The position numbers and the translations under genes are program-made. Of a DNA stretch of 64,000 nucleotides, positions 60,784 through 64,000 are shown in pieces. Positions within the stretch are counted from its first letter, which is position 1; every line of letters starts with the position of its first letter. Under the pieces are notes generated by a model. That model was given only the letters and a program-made list of their open reading frames with translations. It was not told the DNA's origin and made no database searches. Source of the DNA: Litchfieldella xinjiangensis (lineage in GTDB: Bacteria > Pseudomonadota > Gammaproteobacteria > Pseudomonadales > Halomonadaceae); contig NZ_JPZL01000005.1 of the NCBI RefSeq assembly GCF_000759345.1, positions 1 through 64,000 on the forward strand, in the 5' to 3' direction.

Positions 60784-62229
60784 TCAACTCTTGAGTGCCG
60801 TAGCCAGACGCGTCAAAAGCGCCGGCTCCCACTGTTCCAGTTCGATGGAAGAGACCGAGGCCCTGACCGCCTGATAATGTTGATGCGCCAACGCGTCGAA
60901 CCCGGCGTCACGCAGCAGGTCTGCACTGGCCAATCGCCAGTAGGCGCTTTCGCGTGGAGAGCGTGCCGATGCAAGCCCTTGGTCGAGGCGCTTCAACGCG
61001 CCCTCCAAATGGCCTTCGGCGAGTTGCTCGCGAGCCTCGGAAAGCCCGGCCTGCCAGGGTTCCCCCCTCGTTGCAGCGCCTCCCTCCGATGCCGTCGTTG
61101 GCACGCTCTGAAGCCACGCCAGACTCGCGTCATCGATGAAGGGGGTGCCATCGTTGAAGGTCAGCCGTTGAATTCCATCAAGGCGGGCGACAAATCGCTC
61201 GGCTTCCTCCCGAATCGCGTCAGCACAACGTTCGTGGCCCAGATGGCGTGCCAGCACAGCGCTCAGGCGGTGCCCCTCTAGCCAGTAGGGACTAACGGCC
61301 AGGCTGTTTTCGATGCGTTTCCACAGGGCCAAGTCTCCACCGCGAGCTACTCCCTCGCGATATTCGGCGGCGCGATCGGCCGATACCGGCGCGAGCTCGG
61401 TACGCGCACCATCGCGCGTGGCTGGTAATGCCTGAATGGCCTCCCAAACGGCATAGCGGCGCAGGCGGTATCCCAGCGCCTGACCGGGCGACTGTTCGCT
61501 GATGAAATCAGCCATCTTCAGCAGCGCCTGGCGGTTGCCGCGCTCGTTGCCTGCCTCGAGACGGATTTCCGGCACCTTTGCGCGGGTGCTGGTAGAGTCC
61601 GTCGCTGCGCTATGCCCGGGGCTGCGCTGGGCCGTTGCGCCCTCGGCCGGCGCCGGCGAGTCGTCGGTAGATCTGGAGCGTGCCGCGTCAAGGACGCGAC
61701 GCAATTCTATAAGCTCGTCACCGGGCAAGGTCTGCTCTCGCGCCAGCACGATCAAGGCGTCGAGTGACGCGCAGCAAGCGTCGTATTCGTCATCGGCTTC
61801 GCTGAAATCGAGGCCCCCGGCCAACGTTGCCGCACGCTGCACGAACTGTTGAAAGAGGCGCGGGCGCAGTTTGGCGCCCCGCGGCCCACTGAATGGGTAA
61901 GCGTCACCCCACCATTGCCCCAATGCTCCCGCCAGCAGGTGCAGCGACAAGGCAAAGCGCACGCCGTTGCCACCGCGTTGCAAGCAGTGCAACAGGTGGC
62001 CCAGCACCTTGAGATCCTTGCCGGTGTCGCTCAACAGCCGTACGGCACGCATCTCGGCGCTGTCCCAATCGACCTCGCCGTGCTGCAGCGAGCCGATCTT
62101 CATCATCTCCTCATCCAGCCAGGCGTAATCGCTACTCTCATCGACCGGGTGCCCGACGCCATGATGAGCGTCGGGGCCGGGCAAGGTGGCCAGTATTGGG
62201 GCAAGGTGCGCTTCAGATGTGATCTGCAT
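60784..62229 (-). CDS. tssA: T6SS TssA-family protein (VasJ type)
   Basis: A 481-residue protein with an N-terminal ImpA_N domain (DYAWLDEEMMKIGSLQHGEVDW; LLHCLQRGGNGVRFALSLHL) and a C-terminal VasJ-type domain (SPRESAYWRLASADLLRDAG). TssA proteins guide baseplate/sheath assembly. Order in the operon (VasH, VasI, VasJ, VasK) equals that of V. cholerae. The 98 bases between it and tssM hold no gene. Confidence 0.88.
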   Translation of the reverse strand: MQITSEAHLAPILATLPGPDAHHGVGHPVDESSDYAWLDEEMMKIGSLQHGEVDWDSAEMRAVRLLSDTGKDLKVLGHLLHCLQRGGNGVRFALSLHLLAGALGQWWGDAYPFSGPRGAKLRPRLFQQFVQRAATLAGGLDFSEADDEYDACCASLDALIVLAREQTLPGDELIELRRVLDAARSRSTDDSPAPAEGATAQRSPGHSAATDSTSTRAKVPEIRLEAGNERGNRQALLKMADFISEQSPGQALGYRLRRYAVWEAIQALPATRDGARTELAPVSADRAAEYREGVARGGDLALWKRIENSLAVSPYWLEGHRLSAVLARHLGHERCADAIREEAERFVARLDGIQRLTFNDGTPFIDDASLAWLQSVPTTASEGGAATRGEPWQAGLSEAREQLAEGHLEGALKRLDQGLASARSPRESAYWRLASADLLRDAGFDALAHQHYQAVRASVSSIELEQWEPALLTRLATALKS

Positions 62230-62240
62230 GGTCTAACCCC

Positions 62241-62900
62241 TCACCAGCGACAGGCGTCGCGTAACGGGCGGAGCCGGTCGCGCAGCCCCGTCAGGCCGAA
62301 ACGCAGCCCATCGAGCGTCGCCATGTCGCTGTGTAGCGTTAGCGTGGCGGTGTCCAACAGCGCGCGCAGCGTGGCGATGGCGGGCAGCCCACGCCCCCCT
62401 CCGATCACATGCCCCCCATCGCGAATACGCCACGTCTGCTCAAGTGAGCGCGATCCGGTGTCGAGCGTGAGTGAGACGAGAGTGGCCTCGACCGCCTGAG
62501 GCAGGTGCAGCTGGAAATGGGTAATGCTGTTCTCACAGGCCAGCACCAGTAATGGGCGTGGTGGCACGCTGCCTAATGCCGGCACACTCATGAACACATC
62601 GTCCTCGTGTTCACGCACCATGAGCCCCATGTCGTTTTTTTCGCGGCTGCGCTCCTGCTCCTCGATAGCGCGCCACAACGCCGGTGGCGTGGCATCCTCC
62701 TCCATGGAGACGTCGCCTTTGCTCATAAACACCGCGTCGTAGCAGGCCAGGCGATCGAGACGTGACTCGTGCGCGATGCAAGCTTGCGCCGCATCCATAC
62801 GCTCGTCGGCGTGAAGCGGTGTGCCCAGCGCGAACAGCAGGGCCAGGCTAATTCCGGGGAGGCGCGTACAAAGCGCATCAGGTACGTAGGTGAAACGCAT
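62241..62900 (-). CDS. tagO: T6SS accessory protein TagO/VasI
   Basis: A 219-residue secreted protein with a signal peptide (hydrophobic GISLALLFALGTPLHA, cleavage near 31) and the DUF/TagO N-terminal pattern CIAHESRLDRLACYDAVF. Such proteins accompany T6SS clusters and are thought to be periplasmic. The ATG overlaps the VasH stop (TGATG). Confidence 0.82.
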   Translation of the reverse strand: MRFTYVPDALCTRLPGISLALLFALGTPLHADERMDAAQACIAHESRLDRLACYDAVFMSKGDVSMEEDATPPALWRAIEEQERSREKNDMGLMVREHEDDVFMSVPALGSVPPRPLLVLACENSITHFQLHLPQAVEATLVSLTLDTGSRSLEQTWRIRDGGHVIGGGRGLPAIATLRALLDTATLTLHSDMATLDGLRFGLTGLRDRLRPLRDACRW

Positions 62901-64000
62901 CAGTTATCCAGTTCCAGCAGGCGGCACTTATGTGCCAGGGTCCGCTTGGGCAGGCCGAGACTTTCAGCCGCCCGAGCACGATTGCCACCGAACGTTTGCA
63001 ACCGCTGGCGAATCAGATCGGATTCGAAATCGCGCAGCGCCTGGCGCAGATCGTTAATTTGCTCGTGCTTTGCGGGCTGCTCGGGCTCCGCTCCCGGCAC
63101 GTCTGCCTCGCTCGTCTCAGGCAGGGCGAAGGTATCGATATCCATCCCAGGGCGGGTCACGGCGCAGGCGTAGTCGATCAGGTTCTTCAGCTCGCGTACG
63201 TTGCCAGGAAACGCACGGCCGCGAAGCTGACGCAGGGCCGTCGGGGTGATGCCCACCGACTCGCGCATCTCACGGCGGCAGAAATCCGCAACAAAGGCCT
63301 CGGCCAGCTCTGGAATGTCATCGCAGCGCTCTCGCAGCGACGGCAGGCTGAGTGGGAATTGCCCCAACCGGTAATACAGGTCGGCACGAAAGCGCTGATC
63401 ACGGATACGCTCGCGTAGAGGTTGGTGAGTCGCCGCTACCAGACGCAGGTCGGCGTAACGTTCCTCATTGGCGCCCAAGGGACGATAGACGCCACTCTCA
63501 AGTACCCGCAGCAGCTTGGCCTGCAACGCCAACGGCATATCGCCGATCTCATCGAGGAACAGCGTGCCGCCGTCAGCTTGAGCAATCAGCCCCTCGCGCG
63601 CCTGCTCGGCGCCGGAAAAGGCCCCCTTGGCGTGGCCGAAGAGCTCCGATTCGAGAAGCGCCTCGGGAATCGCTGCACAATTGATCGCCATGAAAGGCGC
63701 CTCACTGCGAGAAGAGAGGCGATGAATGGCACGCGCCACGCAGTCCTTGCCGGTACCGGTTTCGCCCTGCAGCAATACGGCGAGCCGAGTTTCGGCGGCA
63801 CGCACGATTTGTTGGCGCAGCCGCTGCATCGCCTCGGAACTGCCCAACAGGTCGCTGGCCAAACGTTGGGAAAGGGTCTGGCGACGTGCGCTATCATTGA
63901 GTTTATTGAGCGAGGCACGTAGCTCCGCCTCGCGTTGACGCTCACCCCGATGCCGGCGCATACCCGCCCACAGCCGGCACAGCAGCGTTGTGAACGCCTG
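62900..64000 (-). CDS. vasH: Sigma-54-dependent T6SS activator VasH (5' end outside window)
   Basis: The frame is open to the window edge, so the N-terminal (GAF-type) sensing part is missing here; an internal ATG at 63961 is not the likely start. The AAA+ domain has Walker A GETGTGKD, the contact loop as GAFSGA rather than GAFTGA, and Walker [14 protein letters not shown] Fis-type helix-turn-helix ends the protein ([20 protein letters not shown]). It drives sigma-54 transcription of T6SS genes such as hcp/vgrG operons. Confidence 0.9.
   Translation of the reverse strand, partial: QAFTTLLCRLWAGMRRHRGERQREAELRASLNKLNDSARRQTLSQRLASDLLGSSEAMQRLRQQIVRAAETRLAVLLQGETGTGKDCVARAIHRLSSRSEAPFMAINCAAIPEALLESELFGHAKGAFSGAEQAREGLIAQADGGTLFLDEIGDMPLALQAKLLRVLESGVYRPLGANEERYADLRLVAATHQPLRERIRDQRFRADLYYRLGQFPLSLPSLRERCDDIPELAEAFVADFCRREMRESVGITPTALRQLRGRAFPGNVRELKNLIDYACAVTRPGMDIDTFALPETSEADVPGAEPEQPAKHEQINDLRQALRDFESDLIRQRLQTFGGNRARAAESLGLPKRTLAHKCRLLELDN

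Overview
The window looks like a chromosomal piece of a GC-rich gammaproteobacterium. The family is most probably Halomonadaceae (Halomonas/Chromohalobacter type). This is inferred from gene content and order: a Pseudomonas/Halomonas-style lactate locus, oligopeptidase A followed by a YheV-like protein, a TAXI-type TRAP transporter, a KGG-repeat stress protein, ExoD, and a T6SS block ordered like vasH-vasI-vasJ-vasK. No rRNA, tRNA, CRISPR array, insertion sequence or phage gene was recognised.

Left part (1-22.6 kb), metabolism and transport. A minus-strand lactate oxidation operon (lldE-lldF-lldG-dld) faces lldR across a control region with two LldR-type palindromes. lldR overlaps a DctB/DctD two-component pair, so lactate sensing and a sigma-54 activator are linked. 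Five kb away a TAXI-TRAP transporter has a textbook sigma-54 promoter with two copies of a 20-bp palindrome about 110 and 145 bp upstream of the predicted start, which fits an NtrC-family activator such as DctD. Also here: a YdjM-like membrane protein under a LexA-like box, a gamma carbonic anhydrase, an SLC6-type symporter, prlC/yheV, sodC, metF, an AEC permease and a DUF6152/DUF6644-like pair.

Centre (22.6-31.1 kb), an altered complex I. A minus-strand operon keeps the order nuoA-[NuoB/NuoD-like fusion]-nuoH-J-K-L-M-N but has no nuoE, F, G or I. The fusion protein lacks every iron-sulfur cysteine of NuoB and the quinone-site motifs of NuoD, and NuoH has lost its quinone-chamber loop motifs. 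All seven membrane subunits remain, most with their ion-channel Lys/Glu residues. It looks like a complex I membrane arm with no visible electron-input machinery. This is one of the two most novel systems here.

31-43.4 kb: a Csp-like copper-storage protein, ExoD, the KGG protein, a phospholipase D/cardiolipin synthase-like lipoprotein, the SAM cycle (metK and ahcY with an SAH riboswitch between them), transketolase, class I aldolase, two Hsp20 genes behind a sigma-32 promoter, and lrgA/lrgB.

Right part (43.4-64 kb), the end of a type VI secretion cluster, all on the minus strand: VasH-type activator (cut by the window edge), TagO/VasI, TssA/VasJ, TssM/VasK, GNAT, PAAR, VgrG, a DUF4123 chaperone, a 1182-residue VasX-like effector with C-terminal membrane helices, and then five related two-helix membrane-protein genes (three intact, two broken) lying in duplicated DNA. 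These five have conserved flanks around a variable, AT-richer helix-loop-helix module, and two carry long G tracts. They are best read as an immunity and orphan-immunity array for the effector, possibly phase variable. The remaining core T6SS genes should lie beyond base 64000.
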